From an uncultured Alistipes sp. (GTDB taxonomy: Bacteria > Bacteroidota > Bacteroidia > Bacteroidales > Rikenellaceae): a stretch of 64,000 nt of DNA. The stretch lies in assembly GCA_938014215.1 (NCBI GenBank), contig CALLRW010000041.1:62001-126000 (forward strand), written 5' to 3'. The stretch's first letter is position 1. Each line of letters starts with the position of its first letter. Below are positions 43,040 through 50,996 of the stretch, in pieces. The position numbers were made by a program, and so were the translations under genes. The notes under the pieces were generated by a model. The model saw only the letters and a program-made list of their open reading frames with translations. It was not told where the DNA came from and made no database searches.

Positions 43040-44485
43040 ATGCGCGTAGAAGTGGTTTTGCGATATGTCGGCGTCGTGATGCTGTTCATCGCGATGTTCA
43101 TGCTGATCTCGGCGGGGATCTCCTACGTGAGCGGCGTGGACTCGGCGTTCTATCCCCTGCTGCTCTCGTCGCTGCTCACGGCCCTGCTCGGCGCCTTCCC
43201 GCTGATCTTCGTCGGGCCCTGCACGCAGATCACCAACAAGGAGGGCTTCTGCATCGTCGTCGGGGCGTGGCTTGTGGCCTGCGTCGTGTCGATGTTCCCC
43301 TATCTGATCTGGGGCGGCGAGTTTACGTTGGTAAACGCCTGGTTTGAAAGCGTCTCGGGGCTCACAACTACCGGCTCGACGATCCTGAACGACGTCGAGG
43401 GGCTGCCCCGCGGTCTGCAGTTCTGGCGTTTCGCCACGACCTGGATCGGCGGTATGGGCGTGGTGATGTTCGCCCTGGTGATCCTTCCCTCGATGGGCCG
43501 CAGCAAGATGATGCTCTCGAACGTCGAACTCTCGGCCATGGCCCGCGACAACTACCGCTACCGTTCGCAGATCATCGTCCAGATCCTGCTGGTGGTCTAC
43601 GTCGGACTGACCGTCGTGGCAACGCTGCTGCTGAAGATGGCCGGCATGAACTGGTTCGATTCGCTGTGTCACGCCATGTCGGCCTGCGCCACAAGCGGCT
43701 TCTCGACCAAAAACGCCAGCATCGCCTACTTCAACAGCCCGACCATCGATACGATTCTGATCTTCGTGATGGCCATCTCCGGTATCCACTTCGGGTTGAT
43801 CTACGCCACCGTCACCGGCAAGCGCAACAACCTCTTCCGCTCGGAGGTGACGCGCTGGTATCTGGGCATGCTGCTCGTGGGCAGCCTGCTGATCGCCGTC
43901 AGCCTCTATGCCGCCGATATCTACCCCACGCTGTCGGCCTCGTTCCGCTACAGCATGTTCCAGTTCGTCTCGCTGGTCACCACGTCGGGATTCGCCTCGG
44001 CCGACTCGAACACGTGGACCCCGTTTGCCGTCATCCTGCTGATCTTCGGCTCGATCGTCTGCGCCTGCGCCGGATCGACGGCCGGTGGCATCAAGATCAA
44101 CCGACTGGTGCTGGCCGGCAAGATGATGCGCGCGAAACTCAAGCTGCAGCAGCATCCCAATGCCGTGATCCGCATCCGTCTGGACGGCGTCATTCAGGAC
44201 AACGAGATGCTCCATGCGGTGATGATCTACATTGTCGCCTATCTGATGTTCATCCTCGCCGGCACGGTTTTCGGAACGCTGTTCGGCGTCGACCTGATGA
44301 CCAGCTTCTCCGGTTCGGTGGCCTCGATAGGCAACGTCGGCCCCGGTTTCGGCCAGGTCGGCTCGATGGATAACTTTTCGGCACTGCCGGCCGGCTTCAA
44401 GGTGTGCAACTCGCTGCTGATGCTGCTCGGACGTCTCGAGATTTTCGGTCTGATTCAGTTCTTTCTGATTAAATGGTGGAGGTAA
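43040..44485 (+). CDS. trkH: TrkH-type potassium uptake membrane protein
   Basis: 481 residues. Potassium-translocating subunit of Trk/Ktr systems. Selectivity-filter loops of the four pore repeats are visible as SGLTTTGSTI, ACATSGFSTKN, LVTTSGFASADS and ASIGNVGPGFG. About ten membrane segments. The regulatory TrkA (NAD-binding) subunit is not in this window. It lies between the 4HB/HAMP-like gene (5 bp) and a SPOR protein gene (4 bp), so the three are probably one transcript. Confidence 0.94.
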   Translation: MRVEVVLRYVGVVMLFIAMFMLISAGISYVSGVDSAFYPLLLSSLLTALLGAFPLIFVGPCTQITNKEGFCIVVGAWLVACVVSMFPYLIWGGEFTLVNAWFESVSGLTTTGSTILNDVEGLPRGLQFWRFATTWIGGMGVVMFALVILPSMGRSKMMLSNVELSAMARDNYRYRSQIIVQILLVVYVGLTVVATLLLKMAGMNWFDSLCHAMSACATSGFSTKNASIAYFNSPTIDTILIFVMAISGIHFGLIYATVTGKRNNLFRSEVTRWYLGMLLVGSLLIAVSLYAADIYPTLSASFRYSMFQFVSLVTTSGFASADSNTWTPFAVILLIFGSIVCACAGSTAGGIKINRLVLAGKMMRAKLKLQQHPNAVIRIRLDGVIQDNEMLHAVMIYIVAYLMFILAGTVFGTLFGVDLMTSFSGSVASIGNVGPGFGQVGSMDNFSALPAGFKVCNSLLMLLGRLEIFGLIQFFLIKWWR

Positions 44486-44489
44486 CCCT

Positions 44490-46046
44490 ATGTATCGCAA
44501 GAATTTCAAGCTTTTGATATATGCTCTCGGCGCAGCGTGGCTCACGGCGGCCGGGCTCATGGCCCAGCAACCGGTTGTCGAGGCGCGCATCGCCGGCCTG
44601 GAGAACAACGAGGAGTACATGTCCCTGCTCAGGGAGGATGCCCGGCTGCAGATCCGCGAGGATTCGATCGTCGGGGCCGTCGCCCGGCTGCGGGTGCAGC
44701 TGCGCGAGGATCCCGCACAGCGGCAGCGCTATTCGCAGGAGATCCTCGACCTGGAGAGCCGCATCTTCGAGATCCGGAATGCCAAGGGACGGCTGATCGA
44801 CCGCATCAACACCATCGAACAGGAGTGGGTGCTGGCCAACCTCGACAGCGGTCAGCCGGCGGCCGGCCATGCGGCGAAGGGGCCGGTGGTGACGATCCCC
44901 GATTCGCTGAAGGTCCGCAATCTGGTCGACAACCCCTACTTCGAGGAGCATCTGGCCGCGGCCGACTATGCGGCCCTGCGCAAGGCCCAGCGGCTGGAAC
45001 CTCAGGCTGCCGACTACGTCAACCGCTTCCTGTCGAACTACGGTACGATCTCGGAGCTGGCCGAGTCGTATGCCGCCGTGCAGACCGAGGCCGAAGCCGT
45101 GGAGATTTACGACCGCCTGAAGGCCCTGCAGCAGCTGAACGGCGTGCTGGGCGATTCGCTCTCCGGGGTGTGGAACTACATCTTCGACAACAAGAACTAC
45201 GCCTACGGATACATCCTCGACGAACTGGGCCAGGAGGAGATCCTCTCGCGTGAGGAGGAGGCCCTCTCGAAGGCGTCGCGCCAACTCTCGGAGCTGCGCG
45301 GTTCGACCGCCTCGGAGGCCGTCGCCGACTACTTCCTGCGCAAGCGCGTCATTGTCGACTTTGAGCGTTCGGTGGCCGAGGTGCTCGGGCTCGATACGGC
45401 CTGCGATTCGCTGCGCGGCGTCGAGGAACAGCTCGCCGGGATCGACTGCCGGCTGCCGCGTATCGATGTGGCCGAGCGCTACTTCCTCGACTACGACAGC
45501 GTCGCCTTCTCGTCGACCCCCAGGTATTCGACTCATAACCCGATCCCCGAATGCAAGGTCTACGCCAACGGCACGATCTACCGCATCCTGCTCGGTACGT
45601 TCAACACGAAGCGGGCCGTGGCGACCTTTCGCGGCGCCTATCCGCTCTTCTACCTGATCAACGACGACGGCAAGTGGTGCTACTACACGGGCGGTTTCGC
45701 AACGCTCGAGGAGGCCCAGGAGGCTCAGGCCGCGCTGAAGAAACACGGCTTCCTGCGTCCCGAAATCGTCGTCTGGACCGATGGCGTGGCCCGCAACCTC
45801 TCGCGCGATCCCGAGGCGCAGAACCTCTCCTACCGTGTCGAGATCACCGGTACGGAGGCCCTCTCCGAGGAGGTCAAGCAGGCCATCACCGCAACGGCCG
45901 AAGGGTGCGAACTCTCGCGCGTCGGACAGCAGCTGTTCGTCGTCGGGACGTTCAACGACCGCGCCGTGGCCGACCGCCTGGCCGATACCCTGCGCCGCAC
46001 GGACAACGCCCTCGAAATAAAAGTCGTCGAATTGGCGAATCCTTGA
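44490..46046 (+). CDS. secreted coiled-coil protein with SPOR-like C-terminal repeats
   Basis: 518 residues. Signal peptide MYRKNFKLLIYALGAAWLTAAGLMAQ. Residues about 30-330 are charged and helical, much of it coiled-coil-like (ENNEEYMSLLREDARLQIRED...). A SPOR-type unit follows: YRILLGTFNTKRAVATFRGAYPL ... WCYYTGGFATLEEAQEAQAALKKHGF, then a second, weaker one (YRVEITG ... LFVVGTFNDRAVADRLADTLRR). SPOR domains bind denuded peptidoglycan, so a periplasmic envelope role is likely. Downstream of trkH by 4 bp. Confidence 0.82.
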   Translation: MYRKNFKLLIYALGAAWLTAAGLMAQQPVVEARIAGLENNEEYMSLLREDARLQIREDSIVGAVARLRVQLREDPAQRQRYSQEILDLESRIFEIRNAKGRLIDRINTIEQEWVLANLDSGQPAAGHAAKGPVVTIPDSLKVRNLVDNPYFEEHLAAADYAALRKAQRLEPQAADYVNRFLSNYGTISELAESYAAVQTEAEAVEIYDRLKALQQLNGVLGDSLSGVWNYIFDNKNYAYGYILDELGQEEILSREEEALSKASRQLSELRGSTASEAVADYFLRKRVIVDFERSVAEVLGLDTACDSLRGVEEQLAGIDCRLPRIDVAERYFLDYDSVAFSSTPRYSTHNPIPECKVYANGTIYRILLGTFNTKRAVATFRGAYPLFYLINDDGKWCYYTGGFATLEEAQEAQAALKKHGFLRPEIVVWTDGVARNLSRDPEAQNLSYRVEITGTEALSEEVKQAITATAEGCELSRVGQQLFVVGTFNDRAVADRLADTLRRTDNALEIKVVELANP

Positions 46047-46057
46047 GAAAATTTTCC

Positions 46058-46065
46058 TATCTTTA
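46058..46065 (+). promoter_or_regulatory. -7-like box (TATCTTTA) before nfeD
   Basis: TATCTTTA, a one-base variant of TAnnTTTG, 31 bp before nfeD and 11 bp after the SPOR gene stop. Confidence 0.45.
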
Positions 46066-46096
46066 ACTCCATAAAACCATCGTAACGATTCGCTTT

Positions 46097-46567
46097 ATGG
46101 ACCTCTTCTATATCATTCTGCTCGTCGTGCTCGGGCTGCTGTTCCTGGTGGCCGAGCTGGTCCTGCTGCCCGGCGTCTCGGTCGGCGCCATCCTCGCCAT
46201 GGTCAGCTACGGAAGCGCCATCTATCTCGCCTTCCGAAACCTCGGCACAGCGGCCGGAATCGTCGTCATCGTCGTCATCCTGATCCTCTCGCTCATTGCC
46301 GTTGTCGTGTCGCTGAGGGCCAAAACCTGGCAGCGATTCTCGCTCCGGCAGGAGATCCGCTCGTCGAGCATGCCCGTCCTGCCCGCCGAGGAGCTCCACC
46401 CCGGTGACCGCGGCACCACCCTCTCGCGCCTCTCCCCGATGGGTAAGGTCGAAATCGGCGGCCGCGTCTACGAGGCCAAGTCCACGGGTGCCTACGTCGA
46501 TCCGCAGCAGGAGGTCGAAGTGGTCGGATTCGAAAATTTCAGCGTCATTGTTAAAACCGTCAAATAA
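46097..46567 (+). CDS. NfeD family membrane protein
   Basis: 156 residues. Short-form NfeD: two or three membrane segments (LLVVLGLLFLVAELVLLPGVSVGAILAMVSYGSAIYLAF and IVVIVVILILSLIAVVVSL) and a C-terminal OB-fold domain (ELHPGDRGTTLSRLSPMGKVEIGGRVYEAKSTGAYVDPQQEVEVVGFENFSVIV). NfeD partners flotillins in membrane microdomains. FloA follows after 12 bp, the classic pairing. Confidence 0.93.
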   Translation: MDLFYIILLVVLGLLFLVAELVLLPGVSVGAILAMVSYGSAIYLAFRNLGTAAGIVVIVVILILSLIAVVVSLRAKTWQRFSLRQEIRSSSMPVLPAEELHPGDRGTTLSRLSPMGKVEIGGRVYEAKSTGAYVDPQQEVEVVGFENFSVIVKTVK

Positions 46568-46579
46568 AACTTCTAACGT

Positions 46580-47551
46580 ATGGATTTTCAGGTAGGACTG
46601 ATCGTGCTGATCGTCGTCGTCAGCCTCTTCGCCATCTGGCTCGTCTTCTATTTCATCCCCGTGGGACTGTGGTTCTCGGCGCTCGTCTCGGGCGTGAGGA
46701 TCAGCCTGCTGCAGCTGGTGCTGATGCGTTGGCGCAAGGTCCCCCCTTCGATCATCGTCTCGTCGATGATCGAGAGCACGAAGGCCGGTCTGGCGCTCAA
46801 CCCCAATGAACTCGAAGCCCACTATCTGGCCGGCGGAAACGTCACCAACGTGGTCCATGCCCTCGTTTCGGCCCAGAAGGCCAATATCATGCTCGACTTC
46901 AAGATGGCAACGGCCATCGATCTGGCCGGCCGCGACGTCTTCGAGGCGGTGCAGATGTCGGTCAACCCGAAGGTGATCAATACGCCGCCGGTGGCCGCCG
47001 TGGCCAAGGACGGTATTCAGCTCATCGCCAAGGCCCGCGTCACGGTGCGCGCGAACATCAAGCAGCTGGTCGGCGGTGCCGGTGAGGAGACCGTGCTGGC
47101 TCGCGTCGGCGAGGGCATCGTCTCGTCGATCGGTTCGGCCGCCACGCACAAGATCGTCCTCGAGAATCCCGATTCGATCTCCCGCGTCGTGCTCGAAAAG
47201 GGGCTCGATGCCGGTACGGCCTTCGAGATTCTCTCGATCGATATCGCCGATATCGACGTCGGCAAGAACATCGGCGCCCAGTTGCAGATGGATCAGGCCC
47301 AGGCCGACAAGAACATCGCGCAGGCCAAGGCCGAGGAGCGGCGTGCAATGGCCGTGGCCCTCGAGCAGGAGAACAAGGCCAAGGCGCAGGAGGCTCGTGC
47401 CAAGGTGATTCTGGCCGAAGCCGAGGTGCCGCTGGCCATGGCCGAGGCCTTCCGCAACGGAAATCTCGGCATTATGGACTACTACCGGATGAAGAATATC
47501 ATGGCCGACACGCAGATGCGGGAGACCATTGCCAAACCCGAGAAGAAGTAA
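46580..47551 (+). CDS. floA: flotillin-like protein
   Basis: 323 residues. FloA (UPF0365) family: an N-terminal membrane hairpin (LIVLIVVVSLFAIWLVFYFIPVGLWFSALVSGV), an SPFH-like core (LVSAQKANIMLDFKMATAIDLAGRDVFEAVQMSVNPK) and a long Ala/Glu/Lys-rich helix (AQADKNIAQAKAEERRAMAVALEQENKAKAQ). Organises membrane microdomains with NfeD. Ends at a good terminator. Confidence 0.95.
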   Translation: MDFQVGLIVLIVVVSLFAIWLVFYFIPVGLWFSALVSGVRISLLQLVLMRWRKVPPSIIVSSMIESTKAGLALNPNELEAHYLAGGNVTNVVHALVSAQKANIMLDFKMATAIDLAGRDVFEAVQMSVNPKVINTPPVAAVAKDGIQLIAKARVTVRANIKQLVGGAGEETVLARVGEGIVSSIGSAATHKIVLENPDSISRVVLEKGLDAGTAFEILSIDIADIDVGKNIGAQLQMDQAQADKNIAQAKAEERRAMAVALEQENKAKAQEARAKVILAEAEVPLAMAEAFRNGNLGIMDYYRMKNIMADTQMRETIAKPEKK

Positions 47552-47574
47552 TCCATTCCGGGCAGAAGATTGAC

Positions 47575-47599
47575 GGGGCGCAGAAGCGCCCCTTTTTTT
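47575..47599 (+). terminator. intrinsic terminator after floA
   Basis: GGGGCGC, loop AGAA, GCGCCCC and T7: a perfect 7-bp GC stem with a full U tract. Confidence 0.92.
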
Positions 47600-47629
47600 G
47601 AAACCGGGAGGACCCCGAAAAAGGATATG

Positions 47630-47828
47630 TCCGGAGGGATCCGGGGCGGGCGGTGCCCGGTTGAACCGGATCCGGCGGTACGGAGCACGGCAAGTCCGAC
47701 CGCAGGGTGCAAAACGACTCTGTCGATGAGGCACAGAACGAGCCGGACGGAGAAAAAAGAAGTCCGGCAGGCGGTGCACAACGGTTTTGTCGGTGCGGTA
47801 CAGTGCGGACCGGGCGGAGAAAAACAAA
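47630..47828 (+). repeat. diverged ~68-bp tandem repeat before the esterase gene
   Basis: Copies at 47694-47761 and 47762-47828 align along their length: both begin GTCCG, share GGTGCA-x-AACG, TGTCG-x-TG and ACAG, and end CCGG-x-CGGAGAAAAA. A more diverged third copy may begin at 47630. Purine-rich on the plus strand. It fills most of the 300 bp between the floA terminator and the esterase start. No gene called here. Confidence 0.65.
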
Positions 47829-47854
47829 ATGAAAGAACCCAAAATGTAAGGAAT

Positions 47855-48673
47855 ATGAAGCGATTGATTGGTTTATTGACGCTGCTGCTGGTCGCCGTAT
47901 CGGCCTCGGCAGCCCGTATCGACACCGTGGCGGTCTACAGCCCGCGCATGCAGCGCGACATTGCCGCGGCGGTCGTTGTCCCCGATGCCGCCCGGGACGA
48001 CTGCCGTATGCCGACACTCTATCTGCTGCACGGTTACGGCGGGTCACACCTCGCCTGGCTCGGAATCACCGACCTGAGACGGCTGGCCGACGGCTTCGGA
48101 ATGATCCTCGTCTGCCCCGACGGCGAAAAAAGCTGGTACTGGGACAGCCCGCTCGATCCCCGTTCGCAGTTCGAAACCTTCGTCTCGACGGAACTCGTCG
48201 ACTGGATCGATGCCCGCTATCCGACGATCCCCTCCCGCGAAGGGCGTGCCATCACGGGGTTGAGCATGGGCGGTCACGGCGCGCTGTGGATCGCCCTGCG
48301 GCACAAGGATCGCTTCGGTGCGGCCGGCTCGACCTCCGGCGGCGTCGATATCCGTCCCTTCCCCGATTCGTGGGAGATCAAGAAGCAGCTGGGCGAGGAG
48401 CGCGAGAACCCCGAACGCTGGCGTACGCATACGGTCATCGAGCAGGTCGACAGCCTCCGCAACGGTGAACTGGCCCTGATCTTCGACTGCGGATACGAGG
48501 ACTTCTTCTACCAGGTGAATCTGAATCTGCACGACAAACTCCTCAAACTCGGTGTGGGGCACGACTTCCAGGTGCGCCCCGGCGAGCACAATGCCGTCTA
48601 CTGGGCCACGTCGCTCCCCTCGCAGATGCTCTTCTTCTACCGCTATTTCCATCCCCGGGAGCTCGAAAAGTAG
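47855..48673 (+). CDS. secreted esterase family alpha/beta hydrolase
   Basis: 272 residues from the ATG at 47855, which gives a signal peptide (MKRLIGLLTLLLVAVSASA). Putative-esterase (D-type, S-formylglutathione hydrolase/feruloyl esterase-like) fold: YLLHGYGGSHLAW oxyanion region, nucleophile elbow GLSMGGHGAL, Asp in IFDCGYEDFF, and His in RPGEHNAVYW. Likely periplasmic or extracellular ester hydrolase, perhaps on acylated glycans; substrate not predictable. In-frame sequence upstream runs through the tandem repeat and is rejected. Confidence 0.9.
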   Translation: MKRLIGLLTLLLVAVSASAARIDTVAVYSPRMQRDIAAAVVVPDAARDDCRMPTLYLLHGYGGSHLAWLGITDLRRLADGFGMILVCPDGEKSWYWDSPLDPRSQFETFVSTELVDWIDARYPTIPSREGRAITGLSMGGHGALWIALRHKDRFGAAGSTSGGVDIRPFPDSWEIKKQLGEERENPERWRTHTVIEQVDSLRNGELALIFDCGYEDFFYQVNLNLHDKLLKLGVGHDFQVRPGEHNAVYWATSLPSQMLFFYRYFHPRELEK

Positions 48674-48860
48674 CGCGCGCCGCAGTCTGTCGGCCGCAAT
48701 TTTTACCGGCGACATACTATCCGCTCCTCCGTTTCGTTAAAAAATAGACGGCGCGGCCCGGACAGACTCCGCGACGACGGCAACCCGGCCTTCTGCACCG
48801 CGGGATCCGGGACGATGCAAAAATCGACGGGCCGATAATAGGATTTGTCCCGCTTTTTGG

Positions 48861-48868
48861 TATCTTTG
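48861..48868 (+). promoter_or_regulatory. -7 box (TATCTTTG) for the FISUMP lipoprotein gene
   Basis: Exact TAnnTTTG match 37 bp before the chosen start. The preceding 190 bp after the esterase stop hold nothing else I recognise. Confidence 0.65.
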
Positions 48869-48904
48869 CAACGATTTTTGGAATTGAAATTCAGTAAATA
48901 CACG

Positions 48905-50341
48905 ATGTCTATGAAACGATTCGCTGGGTGGATCTGCGCTCTGGCCGCCGCCCTCTTCATCTCGTGCGGCGATGACGACGTGAAAGGTTCGCTCGCCTTC
49001 GACTCGCCCGCCATCTTCTTCACGGAGGGCGAAACGGCGCCCGTGACGGTCCACTTCTCGGCCTCGAACCTCAATAGCTTCAGCGTCACTTCCCAACCCT
49101 CCGGATGGGACGAAATCTCGGTCAACGCCTCGGCCCGAACCCTGACGGTGACTCCCCCCGCCTCGTTCGAGGACGATGAGGAGCGCAGCGGTTCGCTGAT
49201 CCTGAGCGGTACGGGACGCGACGGCGCTTCGGCTTCGGCCACGCTCTTCGTCGGGGTTGTGGGGCGCAAGGATCTCACCGCACAGCGCGCCAACAGCTAC
49301 ATCGTCAATCAGAAGGAGACCAACTATGTGATCGACGCCGAACACCGCAGTGACGGTACGTCGCTGGCAACGGCTTCGGTGGAGATCATCTGGCAGAGTG
49401 TGTCCAATCTGATCCAGTATCTCTCGTTTGAGAACGGCCGCGCCTCGTTCTACATCGGGGCCGACAGCGATGACGACACGAAGATCAAGTCGGGCAACGC
49501 CCTGATCGGCGCCTACGACGCCGGTGGTACGCTGCTCTGGAGCTGGCATGTCTGGGCGGCGGATTACGATCCCGAGACGGCCGACGGGCAGTGCTCGTTC
49601 AACGGTTATACGATGATGAACCGCAACCTCGGCGCCCTGTCATCGAGCAACGCTTCGACGGACGATATTCTCGGCTCCTATGGACTCTACTACCAGTGGG
49701 GCCGCAAGGATCCCTTCATCGGCCCGAGCAGCTACGACTTCGCCAAGGGTACGGCCGCCACGATCTACAACGGCAAGAATTCGGGCGTCGTGGCCCTGCC
49801 GGTCGCATCGAGTGCCGAAACCGGTACGCTCGATTACGCGCGGCTCAATCCGCAGATCTTCATCTACGGAGTCGAGGATTCGGCCTACGACTGGCTCTGG
49901 TCGGCTCATGCCGCCGATCTGTGGACCGCGCCCGGAAAGGCGAAGAGCCTCTACGATCCCTGTCCGGCCGGCTGGCGGGTGGCTCCGGCCGCCGCATTCG
50001 AGGGGCTGACCCCCGATGCCGAAAGCCTGGCGTGGGAGAATACGAAATACAGCGTGACGCTTGCCCGGAACGGCGTTTCGTCGCTCTTCATGGGGGCCGG
50101 ACGCCGCATCTATCTCGACGGCAAGTTCCAGAACCTCTACTTTACCGATGCACAGCCCCTGGGAACTCGGGCGGGTGAGGGCCAGCCCTGGATCGGCCTC
50201 TACTGGACGGCCGATGGACGGTTGGCCGACAACCTCTCTTCGGCCCTCTACTTCCACTATGGCGATGCAGGGGCCGTACAGCCCGACTATGCGCTGCGTC
50301 GTTCGGGCGGACTTCCCGTCCGCTGCGTGAAGGCCGAATAG
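48905..50341 (+). CDS. lipoprotein with BACON-like and FISUMP domains
   Basis: 478 residues from the ATG at 48905 (MSMKRFAGW); the ATG two codons later is equally possible, and in-frame sequence further up covers the promoter. Lipobox ALFISCGDDD. An N-terminal Ig/BACON-like domain (SFSVTSQPSGWDEISVNASARTLTV...) is followed by a FISUMP domain (Fibrobacter succinogenes major paralogous domain) with the signatures YTMMNRNLGA, YGLYYQWGRKDPF, YDPCPAGWRVAP and final LPVRCVKAE. Such proteins are surface lipoproteins of unknown binding function. Monocistronic. Confidence 0.88.
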   Translation: MSMKRFAGWICALAAALFISCGDDDVKGSLAFDSPAIFFTEGETAPVTVHFSASNLNSFSVTSQPSGWDEISVNASARTLTVTPPASFEDDEERSGSLILSGTGRDGASASATLFVGVVGRKDLTAQRANSYIVNQKETNYVIDAEHRSDGTSLATASVEIIWQSVSNLIQYLSFENGRASFYIGADSDDDTKIKSGNALIGAYDAGGTLLWSWHVWAADYDPETADGQCSFNGYTMMNRNLGALSSSNASTDDILGSYGLYYQWGRKDPFIGPSSYDFAKGTAATIYNGKNSGVVALPVASSAETGTLDYARLNPQIFIYGVEDSAYDWLWSAHAADLWTAPGKAKSLYDPCPAGWRVAPAAAFEGLTPDAESLAWENTKYSVTLARNGVSSLFMGAGRRIYLDGKFQNLYFTDAQPLGTRAGEGQPWIGLYWTADGRLADNLSSALYFHYGDAGAVQPDYALRRSGGLPVRCVKAE

Positions 50342-50360
50342 GTCGTTCGATACGAAACGA

Positions 50361-50400
50361 AACGGACCGACTCTCCCGACGGAGGGTCGGCCCGTTTCTT
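50361..50400 (+). terminator. intrinsic terminator after the FISUMP gene
   Basis: A 16-bp stem (50361-50376 with 50381-50396), loop CGAC, one mismatch and one G-U pair, followed by a T-rich tail. Confidence 0.85.
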
Positions 50401-50996
50401 ATTTCAGGTGGGTGGGATGATTGCCCGTGTGGCTCCGGGTGGCGGTGATCGGCGGGCAGGAAAAATCGGGTCGGGAGAGGAGCAAGCGAGAAAAGCCTCC
50501 GAAAAGGGAGAACCGGTTGGGAGAGGGGCAAGCGTGGAAAGCCCCGAAGGAAGGCCCGGTTCGAAAGGAGACGGACAGGGACGGTCCGGAGAGGAGCCGG
50601 GCCGGGCACAGAAGCGGGTACAGGAACAGGGTTGGTGGCGGGTCCACGAGCGGGTCCGAGTGCAGGTACAGGAGCGGGGCTGGTAGCGGGGCTGGTAGCG
50701 GGTCCGGGAGAGGACCCTCGAGCAGATCCGGGAGCGGGCACAAAACAGGTTCACGAGGGATTTACGAGCGGATCCTGGGGTGTGCGCATGGAAAGAAGAT
50801 CTGGACGAAAAGCGAGGGGGCGGGTTGCGAAAAACGGATGCGGGTTGCGAAAAACGGATGCGGGTTGCAAAAAACAGATGCGGGTCGCGAAAAGAGGGTG
50901 CGGCATCGAAGAAAATGGGGCGGGCGGTGTAAAGTTCTGCTCGCTGTGGGCGGGTTCGGTACGACACTTGCACTTGTGCGGCTAAAATCTCCGCAC
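50401..50996 (+). repeat. purine-rich repeat region before the MFS gene
   Basis: About 600 bp of G/A-rich plus strand. It contains two copies of GCGGGGCTGGTA near 50680-50700 and, at 50821-50900, four head-to-tail copies of the 20-mer cgggttgcgaaaaacggatg: two exact, one with two changes, one degenerate. It is nearly stop-free, but the 20-bp period is not a multiple of three and the translations are low-complexity, so I do not call a gene. No clear -7 box was found for the MFS gene. Confidence 0.8.

Noticed and set aside
50821..50900. CRISPR-like array
   Set aside because: Repeats are directly adjacent 20-mers with no spacers and no cas genes nearby.
50421..50985. Gly/Arg-rich N-terminal extension of the MFS transporter, or a separate small gene
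   Set aside because: The 20-bp repeat period is out of phase with codons and the MFS start at 50997 gives a normal first membrane segment.
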